Shown here: positions 1 to 9,955 of the stretch, piece after piece
How positions within the stretch are numbered: position 1 is the stretch's first letter
How the letters are laid out: each line of letters opens with the position of its first letter
Source: Streptomyces seoulensis
Lineage (GTDB): Bacteria; Actinomycetota; Actinomycetes; Streptomycetales; Streptomycetaceae
NCBI RefSeq assembly: GCF_022846655.1
Contig: NZ_AP025667.1
Span: 2,889,001-2,953,000, forward strand
Direction of reading: 5' to 3'
Length of the DNA: 64,000 nucleotides
Notes under the pieces: model-generated
Databases searched by the model: none
Told to the model about the DNA's origin: nothing
Seen by the model: only the letters and a program-made list of their open reading frames with translations
Made by a program: the position numbers and the translations under genes

Positions 1-1361
1 CCACCCTGATCAAGACGCTCGCCGGGGTCCACCGCCCCGACACCGGCGTCCTGAAGCTCCACGGCGAGCCGGTCGTCCTGCACGGCCCGGCCGACGCCCG
101 CGACGCCGGGGTGGCCGTCATCCACCAGGAACCGACGCTCTTTCCCGACCTGTCCGTGGCCGAGAACATCTTCATGGGCCGCCAGCCCCGCCGCTCCCTG
201 CGGCGCGTCGACCACCGCGCCATGAACGCGGCCGCCGGTGACCTCTTCACCCGCCTCGCCGTGGACCTCGACCCCGAGCGCCCCGCGCGCGGCCTGTCCA
301 TCGCCGACCAGCAGCTCGTCGAGACGGCCAAGGCGCTCTCCTTCGACGCCCGCGTCCTCATCATGGACGAGCCGACCGCCGCCCTCACCGGCAGCGAGAC
401 GGCCCGCCTCTTCGGCGTCGTACGCGCCCTGCGCGACCAGGGCTGCGCCATCCTGTTCGTCTCGCACCGGCTGGAGGAGATCTTCGACCTCTGCCAGTAC
501 GTCACCACCCTCAGGGACGGCGAGGTCGTCGCCGGGGAGCCGGCCGGGGACCTCACCGAGGACGCCCTCGTGCGCCGCATGGTGGGCCGGGACCTCGGCG
601 AGCTGTACCCGAAGGAACCCGCCGAGCCGGGTGAAGTGGCGCTCGACGTGCAGCGGTTGACCCGCGAAGGCGTCTTCACCGACGTGTCCTTCGAGGTCCG
701 CAGCGGCGAGATCGTGGGCCTCGCCGGTCTGGTCGGGGCCGGGCGCAGCGAGGTCGCGCGAGCCGTCTTCGGCGTCGACAAGTGGGACGCCGGGACGGCC
801 GAGGTCTGCGGCCGGCCGCTCACCAACGGCTCCCCGAGCGCCGCCATGGCCGCCGGGCTCGTCCTGGTACCCGAGGACCGGCGCGCCCAGGGTCTGGTGA
901 TGGACATGTCCATCGAGCGCAACATCGGCCTGACCGGGCTGCGCACGACCGTACGGGCCGGGCTGATGGACCGGCGTGCCGAGCGGAGCCGGGCCCTGGA
1001 CTGGGCGGTGCGGCTGAAGGTCAAGTACGCCCGGATCGCCGACGCCGTGGGCACCCTGTCCGGCGGCAACCAGCAGAAGGTCGTCCTCGCCAAGTGGCTC
1101 GCCACCGGACCCAGGGTGCTGATCGTGGACGAACCGACCCGGGGCATCGACATCGGCACCAAGGCCGAGGTGCACCGGCTGCTGTCCGGGCTCGCCGCCG
1201 ACGGCGTCGCCGTACTGATGATCTCCTCCGACCTGCCGGAGATCCTCGGCATGGCCGACCGCGTCCTCGTCATGCACGAGGGGCGGCTCACCGCCGAGCT
1301 GCCCCGCGCGGACGCCACCGAGGAATCCGTGCTCGCCGCGGCCACCGGGAGGGCGCGATGA
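1..1361 (+). CDS. Sugar (rhamnose-type) ABC transporter ATP-binding protein, 5' partial
   Basis: ATPase of a CUT2-class sugar importer with two fused ABC domains (RbsA/RhaT type); it energises uptake through the two permeases that follow. The window opens inside the first Walker A: the frame is open from base 3 and reads T-L-I-K-T-L-A-G, so the ATG at 111 is internal and the true start lies upstream. The first domain shows Walker B 'LIMDEPTAAL'. The second domain begins near base 640, has a Walker A lacking GK(S/T) ('GAGRSEVARA'), as is common in the C-terminal half of this class, then signature 'LSGGNQQKV' and Walker B 'LIVDEPTRGID'. The stop overlaps the next start (ATGA). The rhamnose assignment rests on gene order and on the binding protein; another pentose or hexose is possible. 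Confidence 0.9.
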   Translation, partial: TLIKTLAGVHRPDTGVLKLHGEPVVLHGPADARDAGVAVIHQEPTLFPDLSVAENIFMGRQPRRSLRRVDHRAMNAAAGDLFTRLAVDLDPERPARGLSIADQQLVETAKALSFDARVLIMDEPTAALTGSETARLFGVVRALRDQGCAILFVSHRLEEIFDLCQYVTTLRDGEVVAGEPAGDLTEDALVRRMVGRDLGELYPKEPAEPGEVALDVQRLTREGVFTDVSFEVRSGEIVGLAGLVGAGRSEVARAVFGVDKWDAGTAEVCGRPLTNGSPSAAMAAGLVLVPEDRRAQGLVMDMSIERNIGLTGLRTTVRAGLMDRRAERSRALDWAVRLKVKYARIADAVGTLSGGNQQKVVLAKWLATGPRVLIVDEPTRGIDIGTKAEVHRLLSGLAADGVAVLMISSDLPEILGMADRVLVMHEGRLTAELPRADATEESVLAAATGRAR

Positions 1362-2416
1362 CCGTCACCGGACACACCCCGGCCCCCGCCGTGGAGCCGG
1401 GCACGGCGGACGAGACCCGGCTGCTGGACCGCGTGTTCAAGCTCCGCGAACTCGCCATCCTCCTCGTCCTCCTGGTGATGATCGCGGTCACCCAGGCGGA
1501 CAACCGGGAGTTCCTCTCCGAGCAGGGCGTCAAGGACCTCCTGCTCAACGCGACGATCCTGGTGCTCGTCGCCTCCGGCCAGGCACTGGTGGTCATCACC
1601 CGCAACGTCGACCTGTCCGTCGGCTCCGTGCTGGGCCTGACCGCCTTCACCGCCGGGGACGTGCTGCAAGGGGGCGGCAGCGCCCCGGTCGCGGTGCTGC
1701 TCGCCGTCGCCCTCGGTGTGGGCTGCGGGCTGCTGAACGGCGCCCTCGTCAGCCTCGGCCGGGTCCCGGCCCTCGTCGTCACCCTCGGCACCCTGTACAT
1801 CGTCCGGGGCGTCGACTCCATCTGGGTCGGCTCACGCCAGATCACCGCCTCCGACCTGCCCGACGGCTTCACCGACTTCGGCTCCGGCGGCCTGTCCGCC
1901 GTGCCGTACCTCGCCCTGATCGCCCTCGCCGTGCTCGTCGCCACCGCCTACTACCTGCGCAACTTCGGCGGCGGCCGTGAGCTGTACGCGCTCGGCTCCC
2001 ACCCGGAGGCGGCACGGCTCGCCGGCATCCCCGTACGACGGCGCGTCCTGGCCGCCTACGTCGCCTGCGGGGCCCTCACCGGACTCGCCGGCGCGCTCTA
2101 CCTGGCCCGCTTCGGCAACGTCGACAGCTCCACCGGCAGCGGCTACGAACTCACCGTCGTCAGCGCCGTGGTCGTCGGCGGCGTCGCCTTCACCGGCGGC
2201 TCGGGCAGCGTGTACGGCGCGGCGCTCGGAGCCCTGCTGCTCACCACCGTGGGCAGCGTGCTGCCCGCCCTCGGCGTCAGCTCCGTGTGGGTCCTGGCCA
2301 TCAACGGCGTCCTGCTCGTCCTCGCCATCGCCGTCGACCGGATCGTGGCGCTGCGCGTGGCCCGCGCCCTCAAGAAGAGGTCCGCGCCGAACCGGAGGGA
2401 CATCCGCCATGACTGA
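1358..2416 (+). CDS. Sugar ABC transporter permease 1 (rhamnose-type)
   Basis: Inner-membrane permease of the CUT2 sugar importer, 352 aa, BPD_transp_2 family. It has a short hydrophilic N-terminus (about 25 residues), then about 8-10 hydrophobic helices. The conserved cytoplasmic loop 'ALGSHPEAARLAGI', the EAA-like coupling motif that docks on the ATPase, is visible. The start ATG overlaps the stop of the ATPase gene by 4 bp, implying translational coupling. The longer frame extending upstream is the antiphase reading of the ATPase gene and is not coding. Confidence 0.9.
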   Translation: MTVTGHTPAPAVEPGTADETRLLDRVFKLRELAILLVLLVMIAVTQADNREFLSEQGVKDLLLNATILVLVASGQALVVITRNVDLSVGSVLGLTAFTAGDVLQGGGSAPVAVLLAVALGVGCGLLNGALVSLGRVPALVVTLGTLYIVRGVDSIWVGSRQITASDLPDGFTDFGSGGLSAVPYLALIALAVLVATAYYLRNFGGGRELYALGSHPEAARLAGIPVRRRVLAAYVACGALTGLAGALYLARFGNVDSSTGSGYELTVVSAVVVGGVAFTGGSGSVYGAALGALLLTTVGSVLPALGVSSVWVLAINGVLLVLAIAVDRIVALRVARALKKRSAPNRRDIRHD

Positions 2417-3404
2417 CTCGCCCCTCGCGCGCGCCGTCCGCTGGGACACCGTCGTCGGCGCCCTCCTGCTCGTCCTGCTCCTGCTGTCCTTCTCCTTCGT
2501 GGACGGCTTCGGCAACGCCCTCAACCTGTCGTTCCTGATCGGCAACACCCTGCCGGTCGCGCTCATCGCCCTGCCGATGACGCTGCTGGTGGTCTCCGGC
2601 GAGATCGACCTCTCGGTGGCCTCCACGGCCGGGCTGTCCGGCGCGGTGATGGGCGCCCTGTGGAACGCCGGTGCGGCCATCGAGACGATCATCCCGCTGT
2701 GCCTGCTGCTCGGCGTGGTCTGCGGGCTGGTCAACGGCCTCCTGGTGACCCGGCTCGGGCTGCCGTCCCTGGCCGTCACCATCGGCACCATGGCCGCCTA
2801 TCGCGGCATCGCGCAGATCGTCCTCGGCTCCGACGCGGTCACCGACTTCCCGGCCCGGTACCTCGACTTCGCCGCGGGCCGCATCGGCGCCACCTTCGTC
2901 CCGTACGCCCTGCCGCCCTTCCTGGTCCTGCTGGCCGTCGCCGTCCTCCTCCTGCACGCGACCCCCTTCGGACGGTCCCTCTTCGCCATCGGCGCCAACG
3001 AGGAGGCGGCCCGGTTCGCGGGAATCCGGGTCAGGCGGCACAAGCTGTGGCTGTTCACCGCCACCGGTCTGCTGGCGTCCGCCACCGGGATCTTCTGGGC
3101 CCTGCACTACGCCAGCGCCCGCTACGACAACGCCACCGGGCTCGAACTCTCCGTCGTCGCCGCCGTGCTGCTCGGCGGGATCAGCTTCGACGGCGGCCGG
3201 GGCACGCTCGGCGGAGCCGTCGCCGGGGTCTTCCTGCTCGGCGCCCTGCAGAACGTGATGAGCCTGCTGAACGTCTCCGCCCAGTCGCAGATCGTCGTCA
3301 CCGGCGTCCTGCTCGTCGTCTCCGTGCTCGCCCCGCGCATCGCCCGCCGGATCGCCGCCGCACGGGCCGTCCGCGCCAACTCCGCCCTGCCGCACGCCTT
3401 CTGA
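2409..3404 (+). CDS. Sugar ABC transporter permease 2 (rhamnose-type)
   Basis: Second CUT2 permease, 331 aa, paired with the preceding one as a heterodimeric channel, as in RhaP/RhaQ-type systems. Features: N-terminal membrane segment, 'SGEIDLSVASTAG' (family-typical motif after the second helix) and the coupling loop 'AIGANEEAARFAGI'. The ATG lies 8 bp inside the 3' end of permease 1. All four transporter genes read as one operon. Confidence 0.9.
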   Translation: MTDSPLARAVRWDTVVGALLLVLLLLSFSFVDGFGNALNLSFLIGNTLPVALIALPMTLLVVSGEIDLSVASTAGLSGAVMGALWNAGAAIETIIPLCLLLGVVCGLVNGLLVTRLGLPSLAVTIGTMAAYRGIAQIVLGSDAVTDFPARYLDFAAGRIGATFVPYALPPFLVLLAVAVLLLHATPFGRSLFAIGANEEAARFAGIRVRRHKLWLFTATGLLASATGIFWALHYASARYDNATGLELSVVAAVLLGGISFDGGRGTLGGAVAGVFLLGALQNVMSLLNVSAQSQIVVTGVLLVVSVLAPRIARRIAAARAVRANSALPHAF

Positions 3405-3418
3405 AGGGACCCACCCCG

Positions 3419-4504
3419 ATGTCCACTCCCGGAATCCGCCAGGCGTGCGCCGCGCTCGCCGCCACCCTCTCGCTCGCCCTCGCCCTGACCGCCTGCGGCG
3501 GCACCACCAAGAAGTCCGTGGCGGACGACGACGGCGGCGCGAAGCGGACCCACGGCAAGGCCGACCCGAACGCCCCCACCAAGAAGGGCCTCACCGTCGC
3601 CTTCCTGCCCAAGCAGGTCAACAACCCCTACTTCACCGTCGCCGACAAGGGCGGCCGGCAGGCCCTCGGGGAACTCGGCTCCTCCTACAAGGAGGTCGGC
3701 CCGAGCAGCGCCACCGACACCTCCGGCCAGGTCTCCTACGTCAACACCCTCACCCAGCAGCAGGTCGACGGCATCGCCGTGTCCGCCCAGGACCCCGGCG
3801 CCCTGTGCACCGCGCTCAAGCAGGCGATGAGCAATGGCATCAAGGTCGTCACCTACGACTCCGACACCAACCCCGGCTGCCGGGACGTCTTCGTCTCCCA
3901 GGCGAGCGCCGAGGCCCTCGGCCGCTCCCAGGTCCAGCTCCTCGGCAAGCAGCTCGGCTACAAGGGCGAGATAGCGATCCTCTCCGCCGCGCAGACCGCC
4001 ACCAACCAGAACACCTGGATCGGCTTCATGAAGGACGAGCTGAAGAAACCCCGGTACAAGAACATGAAGCTGGTCGGGACGGCCTACGGCAACGACGACG
4101 CCCAGCAGTCCTTCCAGCAGACCCAGGGCCTCCTCCAGGAGCACCCGAGGCTGGCCGGGATCATCTCCCCGACCACCGTCGGCATCAAGGCCGCCGCCCA
4201 GTACCTCTCCGGCTCCAAGTACAAGGGCAAGGTCCGGCTGACCGGCCTCGGCACCCCCAACGACCTGCGCCGGTACGTGAAGAACGGCACCATCGACGCC
4301 TTCGAGCTCTGGGACCCCGCCAAGCTCGGCGCCCTCGCCGCGCACGCCGCCGTCGCCCTCTCCTCCGGGCAGATCACCGGGCAGCGCGGCGAGACGTTCA
4401 AGGCCGGCGGCCTCGGCAGTTTCACCATCGGTGAGAAGGGCGTCATCGACCTCGGCGCACCCACCGTCTTCGACAAGGGCAACATCGACCGGTACAGGTT
4501 CTGA
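3419..4504 (+). CDS. Sugar ABC transporter substrate-binding lipoprotein (RhaS-like)
   Basis: Extracytoplasmic sugar-binding lipoprotein, 361 aa, periplasmic-binding-protein type I fold (Peripla_BP_4). The signal peptide ends in lipobox L-T-A-C (Cys near residue 25) followed by a Gly/Thr/Lys linker. The mature part begins 'GLTVAFLPKQVNNPYF', which resembles rhamnose-binding proteins of CUT2 operons; this is the main reason for the rhamnose call. It sits 14 bp after permease 2 with a GAAGGGA Shine-Dalgarno. Substrate not proven; autoinducer-2/LsrB-like proteins share the fold but are usually linked to other genes. Confidence 0.85.
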   Translation: MSTPGIRQACAALAATLSLALALTACGGTTKKSVADDDGGAKRTHGKADPNAPTKKGLTVAFLPKQVNNPYFTVADKGGRQALGELGSSYKEVGPSSATDTSGQVSYVNTLTQQQVDGIAVSAQDPGALCTALKQAMSNGIKVVTYDSDTNPGCRDVFVSQASAEALGRSQVQLLGKQLGYKGEIAILSAAQTATNQNTWIGFMKDELKKPRYKNMKLVGTAYGNDDAQQSFQQTQGLLQEHPRLAGIISPTTVGIKAAAQYLSGSKYKGKVRLTGLGTPNDLRRYVKNGTIDAFELWDPAKLGALAAHAAVALSSGQITGQRGETFKAGGLGSFTIGEKGVIDLGAPTVFDKGNIDRYRF

Positions 4505-4558
4505 CCCGGCATAGGCTGGGCGCGGGGCGGGGGACGGCGGAACGGAGTACAGGCGCGC

Positions 4559-5581
4559 ATGGCAGGCAGAGTCGGCATCAAGGACGTGGCCCGGCACGCG
4601 GGGGTCTCCGTAGGCACCGTCTCCAACGTCATCAACCGCCCCGAGACGGTCACCGAGGAGACCCGGCTGCGGGTCCAGGCGGTGATCGACCTGCTCGGCT
4701 ACGTACGCAGCGAGAGCGCCCGCCAACTCCGGGCTGGGCGCAGCCGCATCATCTCGCTGCTCGTCCTCGACATGGGCAATCCCTTCTTCGTGGACGTGGC
4801 GCGCGGCGCCGAACGGGCGGCGCGGGAGGCGGGGATCGGCGTCATGGTCTGCAACAGCGGCCAGAGCCCCGCCGAGGAGGCCGACTACCTCTCCCTCTTC
4901 GCCGAACACCGCGTGCGCGGGGTCCTGTTGACCCCGGCCGACGCCACGGGCCGCAACATCGAGGCATTCCGCCGCCACCGCATCCCGTTCGTCCTGGTCG
5001 ACCGGGTCGCCGAGGGCACCACCGAGTGCTCGGTCTCCGTGGACGACGTGGCGGGCGGAACCCTCGCCGTGCGCCACCTCGTGGACACCGGCCACCGCTC
5101 GATCGCCTACGTCAGCGGGCCGGCCCAGCTCAAGCAGGTCAGGGACCGCAGGGAAGGCGCCCACCTCGCCCTCGCCCAGGCCGGGCTGCCCCCCGAGGTG
5201 CTCCGCGAACTGCCCACCGAGCGCCTGGACGTGGCCGCCGGCCGCGACGCGGGCGCCCGTCTGCTCGGCCTCGCCGAGCGCCCTACGGCGGTGTTCTGCG
5301 CCAACGACCTGCTGGCCCTCGGCGTCCTCCAGGCCCTGTACGCGGCGGGCGTCAAGGTGCCGGAGGACATGGCGATCGTCGGCTACGACGACATCGAGTT
5401 CGCCGCCGCCTCTGCTGTCCCGCTCACCTCGGTACGCCAGCCCGCCGTCACCATGGGCGCGCTGGCCACCGAACTCCTGCTGGAGGAGACGGAGTCCGAG
5501 AACGCCGACAGCCATGCGCACCGACGGGTCGTGCTCCAACCGGAGCTGGTCGTACGGGGGTCGAGCCTGGTCTCCCGCTGA
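4559..5581 (+). CDS. LacI-family transcriptional regulator of the sugar operon
   Basis: DNA-binding repressor, 340 aa. An N-terminal LacI helix-turn-helix (residues about 6-26, 'IKDVARHAGVSVGTVSNVI') and hinge helix are followed by a periplasmic-binding-like effector domain ending 'VGYDDIEFAAASAVPLTSV'. It lies 54 bp downstream of the binding-protein gene on the same strand, so it is probably the local, effector-responsive regulator of this importer. It converges on the monooxygenase gene with only 3 bp between stops. Confidence 0.9.
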   Translation: MAGRVGIKDVARHAGVSVGTVSNVINRPETVTEETRLRVQAVIDLLGYVRSESARQLRAGRSRIISLLVLDMGNPFFVDVARGAERAAREAGIGVMVCNSGQSPAEEADYLSLFAEHRVRGVLLTPADATGRNIEAFRRHRIPFVLVDRVAEGTTECSVSVDDVAGGTLAVRHLVDTGHRSIAYVSGPAQLKQVRDRREGAHLALAQAGLPPEVLRELPTERLDVAAGRDAGARLLGLAERPTAVFCANDLLALGVLQALYAAGVKVPEDMAIVGYDDIEFAAASAVPLTSVRQPAVTMGALATELLLEETESENADSHAHRRVVLQPELVVRGSSLVSR

Positions 5582-5584
5582 GTC

Positions 5585-6781
<1,197 letters not shown>

Positions 6782-6812
6782 CGCGGGTTCCTTCCGGACA
6801 GGCAAAGATGCG

Positions 6813-6823
6813 TACCTTAGGTA
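6813..6823. promoter_or_regulatory. Candidate MarR operator 1
   Basis: Perfect inverted repeat TACCT-T-AGGTA in the gap between the divergent monooxygenase and MarR genes, close to the monooxygenase start. Same half-site (ACCT/AGGT) as the second palindrome at 6877-6893. Inferred binding site for the adjacent MarR protein. Confidence 0.45.
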
Positions 6824-6876
6824 TCCTTTTGGGAGGCATGGGAGACTCCCGGGGTCCTTCCTGCTGGAGGATATAG

Positions 6877-6893
6877 ATACCTAACTCAGGTAT
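6877..6893. promoter_or_regulatory. Candidate MarR operator 2
   Basis: Inverted repeat ATACCT-N5-AGGTAT, 15 bp upstream of the MarR start; 17-bp length is typical for MarR dimers. It shares half-sites with 6813-6823, so the regulator may control both its own gene and the divergent monooxygenase. Confidence 0.5.
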
Positions 6894-6908
6894 GCAAATG
6901 GAGTTGAT

Positions 6909-7406
6909 GTGAACGCAGAGTCACCGTCGGCGGACGTGCTGGCCGTGGTGCCCCGGCTGGCGCAACTGAGCAACGCCGTCAATCGCGGCCGGCTGACCGA
7001 GCGCGCGGCCGAGGCGGCCGGGCTGGCGCTGGAGCGCCCGGCACTGGCGGTGCTGATGACACTGCACATGGCGGACCGCCCGCTGCGCATCGGTGAGATC
7101 GCGGAGCGCATGCAGGTCGTGGGTCCGCATGTGACCCGCCAGGTGCAGGGCCTGGAGCGGCGCGGCCTGGTGCGGCGGGTGGCCGACCCGTACGACCGCC
7201 GCGCCAGCCTCATCGAGCCGACCGCCGAGGGCGCCCAGGCGGCGAACCGCTACGCGACCTCCCTCGTCGGCTGGTTCTCCGAGGCCATCGCTGACTGGTC
7301 CGACCGGGACCGCACCGACCTCGGCCGCCTCTTGGGACGACTGGTGGACGACGTCACCGCGCACCTGGGACGGCTGGACGAGGAGGAGGCTCCGGGGGAG
7401 GGGTGA
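6909..7406 (+). CDS. MarR-family transcriptional regulator
   Basis: Winged-helix regulator, 165 aa, usual MarR length. The wHTH spans roughly residues 50-115: 'RIGEIAERMQVVGPHVTRQVQGLERRGLVRR', here in two pieces: helix 'IGEIAERMQVVGPHVTRQV' and wing 'RVADPYDRRASLIEPTAEG' with the conserved D-x-R-R. Start is GTG with GGAG 6 nt upstream. Divergent from the FAD monooxygenase, whose expression it probably represses until a ligand binds. Confidence 0.88.
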   Translation: MNAESPSADVLAVVPRLAQLSNAVNRGRLTERAAEAAGLALERPALAVLMTLHMADRPLRIGEIAERMQVVGPHVTRQVQGLERRGLVRRVADPYDRRASLIEPTAEGAQAANRYATSLVGWFSEAIADWSDRDRTDLGRLLGRLVDDVTAHLGRLDEEEAPGEG

Positions 7407-7500
7407 GCCCTCGAGTTCGAGGGGGCAGACTCCGGCCGGGCGGAACGCGACCGATCAGGGCGAAGGTCGTTACCGGGGGAGAGGGAAGGAGACCCCTGTC

Positions 7501-8049
7501 ATGCCGACGAACGACCACCCCGCGACCGAACTCGACCCCCGGTACAGCTCCGCGCTCAACCCCCGCCCCGATGCCACGGACGCCACCCCCACCCCCTGGC
7601 CCGAAGCCCAGCGGCAGTTGGAGGAGGCTGAGATCTTCTGGGTGTCCACGGTGCGTCCCGACGGGAGGCTGCACGTGACGCCTGTGATCGCCGCCTGGCG
7701 TGACGGGGTGCTGTACTTCTCCACCGGGCCGGAAGAGCAGAAGGCGAGGAACCTCGCCCATGACGCCCACTGCGCGGTGACCACCGGACGGAACTCGCTC
7801 ACCGAGGGGCTCGACCTCGTGGTGGAGGGCAGGGCGGAGCGGGTCGTGGATCCGGCGAAGGTGGAGGAGGTGATCGCGGCGTACGAGGCGAAGTACGGGG
7901 CGCACATCACCTCGCCCGAGGGCACCTTCCACGGGATCGGGGACGCGTTCCGGACCGGCGCCGCGGTGGTGTTCGCGGTGGCCCCGGACACGGCGTACGG
8001 CTTCGGCCGGGACGACGGGGCCTACACCCACACGCGCTGGGTCTTCTGA
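7501..8049 (+). CDS. Pyridoxamine-5'-phosphate-oxidase-fold flavoprotein
   Basis: 182-aa split-barrel flavin enzyme. The motif 'WVSTVRPDGRLHVTPVIAAWRD' and following 'GPEEQKARNLAHDAHCAVTTG' are the FMN/F420-binding core of PPOX-class proteins. A strong AAGGAG lies 8 nt before the ATG. The longer form with about 35 extra N-terminal residues is typical of actinobacterial PPOX proteins of unknown substrate; it could use FMN, F420 or haem products. Confidence 0.8.
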   Translation: MPTNDHPATELDPRYSSALNPRPDATDATPTPWPEAQRQLEEAEIFWVSTVRPDGRLHVTPVIAAWRDGVLYFSTGPEEQKARNLAHDAHCAVTTGRNSLTEGLDLVVEGRAERVVDPAKVEEVIAAYEAKYGAHITSPEGTFHGIGDAFRTGAAVVFAVAPDTAYGFGRDDGAYTHTRWVF

Positions 8050-8084
8050 GGCACCGCACCGCCGGGCTTCCGGTGTCACGATGA

Positions 8085-8216
8085 TCGGCATCGGAAGATT
8101 CCGCCGGTGGAGCGCCTGTTCGGCCGGGGGTGGAGGTCTTCGCCGTGCGCGGCGATGGGGAGCGGAAGCTCGTCGCGGGCGGGCAGCAGGCGCTGATCCG
8201 CGTCAACAAGCCCTAG
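8085..8216 (+). pseudogene. Possible 3' gene remnant
   Basis: An open frame without a convincing start codon or Shine-Dalgarno, beginning just after an in-frame TGA and ending at TAG 8214-8216. It translates to a plausible globular C-terminus ('VEVFAVRGDGERKLVAGG' then 'QQALIRVNKP'). The codon third positions are GC-rich as in real genes. I do not recognise the family. It may be the decayed end of a gene lost between 8049 and 8339, or chance. Confidence 0.25.
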
Positions 8217-8338
8217 GCGATGTGAGCTTCGGCCCGCCGGATCGGCAGCCGGACAGCCCCCCCCCGTGAACCGGTGAACCTTCCCGGTCGCGGCACAATC
8301 GTGTTGACCGCCCCGGCGGGTGGTGCTTGGGTCGGCGC

Positions 8339-9079
8339 GTGGACAGCATTCCTGCCAACCGGCGCTTCTGGAACCGGATCAGCGGCGCCTACCAGCACGA
8401 GCACGACCCGCAGATCGGCGCGGCGCCCCGGCTGTGGGGCACATACGCCATCCCCGACGCGCACCTGCACGCCCTGGGCGACGTCACCGGCAAGCGCGTC
8501 CTCGAACTCGGCTGCGGCGCCGGCCAGTGGTCCAGGGCGCTCGCCGCCGAGGGCGCCACCGTGGTCGGGGTCGACCTGTCCGAAGCCCAGCTCGCCGCGG
8601 CGGCTCGCGCGATGGGAGCGGCCCGCTACCCGCTGGTGCAGGGCGCCGCCGAACAACTCCCGTTCGCCGCCGACAGCTTCGACCTGGTGTTCTGCGACTA
8701 CGGCGGGCTCAGTTGGGCGCCCCCGCACCTGGCCGTCCCCCAGGCCGCACGTGTCCTGCGCCCCGGTGGCCGCTTGGTGTTCAACGTCGCCAGCCCATGG
8801 TTCGAAGCCTGCTACGACGAAGCCGCCGCCCGCGCGACCACGACGCTGCACCAGGACTACTTCGGGCTAAACGCCATCGCCGAAGGCCAGGGCGCGGTCA
8901 GCTATCAGCACACCTACGGCGACTGGGTCAGGGTCCTGCGCGGCGCAGGTCTCGTCATCGACGACCTCATCGAGCCGCGGCCCGATCCCGGAACGGCCAA
9001 CGGCTACAACCGGACCGACCCGCCCGACTGGGCACACCGGTGGCCGGCGGAGATGCTCTGGGTGACCCACAAACCGTAG
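8339..9079 (+). CDS. Class I SAM-dependent methyltransferase
   Basis: 246-aa Rossmann methyltransferase. Motif I 'VLELGCGAGQWSRALA', acidic motif II 'VVGVDLSEAQL', and 'LPFAADSFDLVFCDYGGLSW' (post-II/motif IV) are clear; 'RVLRPGGRLVFNV' matches the Methyltransf_11 core. GTG 8339 is preferred, with TTG 8327 as alternative; neither has a strong Shine-Dalgarno. It stands alone between a PPOX gene and a TetR gene; substrate unknown. Confidence 0.8.
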   Translation: MDSIPANRRFWNRISGAYQHEHDPQIGAAPRLWGTYAIPDAHLHALGDVTGKRVLELGCGAGQWSRALAAEGATVVGVDLSEAQLAAAARAMGAARYPLVQGAAEQLPFAADSFDLVFCDYGGLSWAPPHLAVPQAARVLRPGGRLVFNVASPWFEACYDEAAARATTTLHQDYFGLNAIAEGQGAVSYQHTYGDWVRVLRGAGLVIDDLIEPRPDPGTANGYNRTDPPDWAHRWPAEMLWVTHKP

Positions 9080-9146
9080 GCACCGCCGAATTCCGTCGAT
9101 GATCCTGCGCTGACCGGCCCACCGGCCCACGGCTGCCGCTCCGCCG

Positions 9147-9866
9147 TCACGCCAGACGGTCGAGCCACTCCCGCAGGAGCCGCTGTTCCGCCGCGCTGAG
9201 CGTGGTCTGCCCGGGGAGGGCGGCGCGCAGGGCGCGGGCCGCTCCCGCCGGGCCTGCGTCCCGTACCGCCGGCTCCGGTTCGGTCACGGCGTTGGTCATG
9301 GCCTCCCGCAGGGTGCTCAGCAGGGCGGGGTCCCGTGCTTCCTCGGGGAGGGACAGCCAGGTGAGGGCGGCGCCCCGCGCCGTGGCGTGGATGATCATCA
9401 CCGCGAGGTCCTCGTCTACACGCAGCCAGCCGCCGAGGGCCAAGCGGTGCACCCGCTCCCTCAGCATCCGCATCCCGGTCCGGAAGGCGGTCGACGCGGC
9501 CCGGCCGGGTTCGCTGTACATCAGCGTGTAGAGCGCGGGGTTGTCCAGGGCGAACTCCACCGCCAGGTCCCAGCCGGCGCGCAGCCCGTCGAGCGGGTCC
9601 GCCGGCTCGGGCGCCACGTGCTTGGTGGCGAGGAACGCGTCGAAGCCGTACTCGGCGACCGCGTCCAGCAGGCCGTCCTTGTCGCCGAAGAGGCGGTAGA
9701 TCGCCGGTGGCTGCAAGCCCGCGGCAGCCGCGACGGCGCGGGTCGTCACCGCCTCCCGGCCCTCCCGCTCCAGCAGGCCGATCGCTGCCTCGATCACCCG
9801 CTGCCGGGTCTTCTCCCGGCCCACGGCCTCGCCGGTCACCGGTTCCTCAGGGGCGCCACTCTGCAT
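9147..9866 (-). CDS. TetR-family transcriptional regulator
   Basis: 239-aa TetR repressor with N-terminal HTH at about residues 18-65 ('TRAVAAAAGLQPPAIYRLFGDKDGLL') and a TetR C-terminal domain of the WHG/TetR_C_13-like kind. Divergently transcribed from the SDR gene at 9956 with an 89-bp gap holding short palindromes, which implies ligand-responsive control of that reductase and of itself. Confidence 0.88.
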   Translation of the reverse strand: MQSGAPEEPVTGEAVGREKTRQRVIEAAIGLLEREGREAVTTRAVAAAAGLQPPAIYRLFGDKDGLLDAVAEYGFDAFLATKHVAPEPADPLDGLRAGWDLAVEFALDNPALYTLMYSEPGRAASTAFRTGMRMLRERVHRLALGGWLRVDEDLAVMIIHATARGAALTWLSLPEEARDPALLSTLREAMTNAVTEPEPAVRDAGPAGAARALRAALPGQTTLSAAEQRLLREWLDRLA

Positions 9867-9925
9867 GTTCCAACGATACCGGCTGAGCGATAACCCCGAA
9901 AATATCAGTGTTACCGTTGCAATGA

Positions 9926-9936
9926 TTCCACTGGAA
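9926..9936. promoter_or_regulatory. Candidate TetR operator
   Basis: Perfect palindrome TTCCA-C-TGGAA in the TetR/SDR divergent gap, 20 bp before the SDR start. Related half-sites CAACGATACC (about 9869) and, inverted, TGTTACCGTTG (about 9909) also occur in the gap; which is the real operator cannot be decided by eye. Confidence 0.35.
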
Positions 9937-9955
9937 CCAATGATGGGGAGACCCC

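Noticed and set aside
3122..5539. 805-aa open frame on the minus strand opposite the binding protein and LacI genes
   Set aside because: It is the antisense of two clear genes; long antisense frames are a by-product of high GC at third codon positions and its translation has no recognisable fold.
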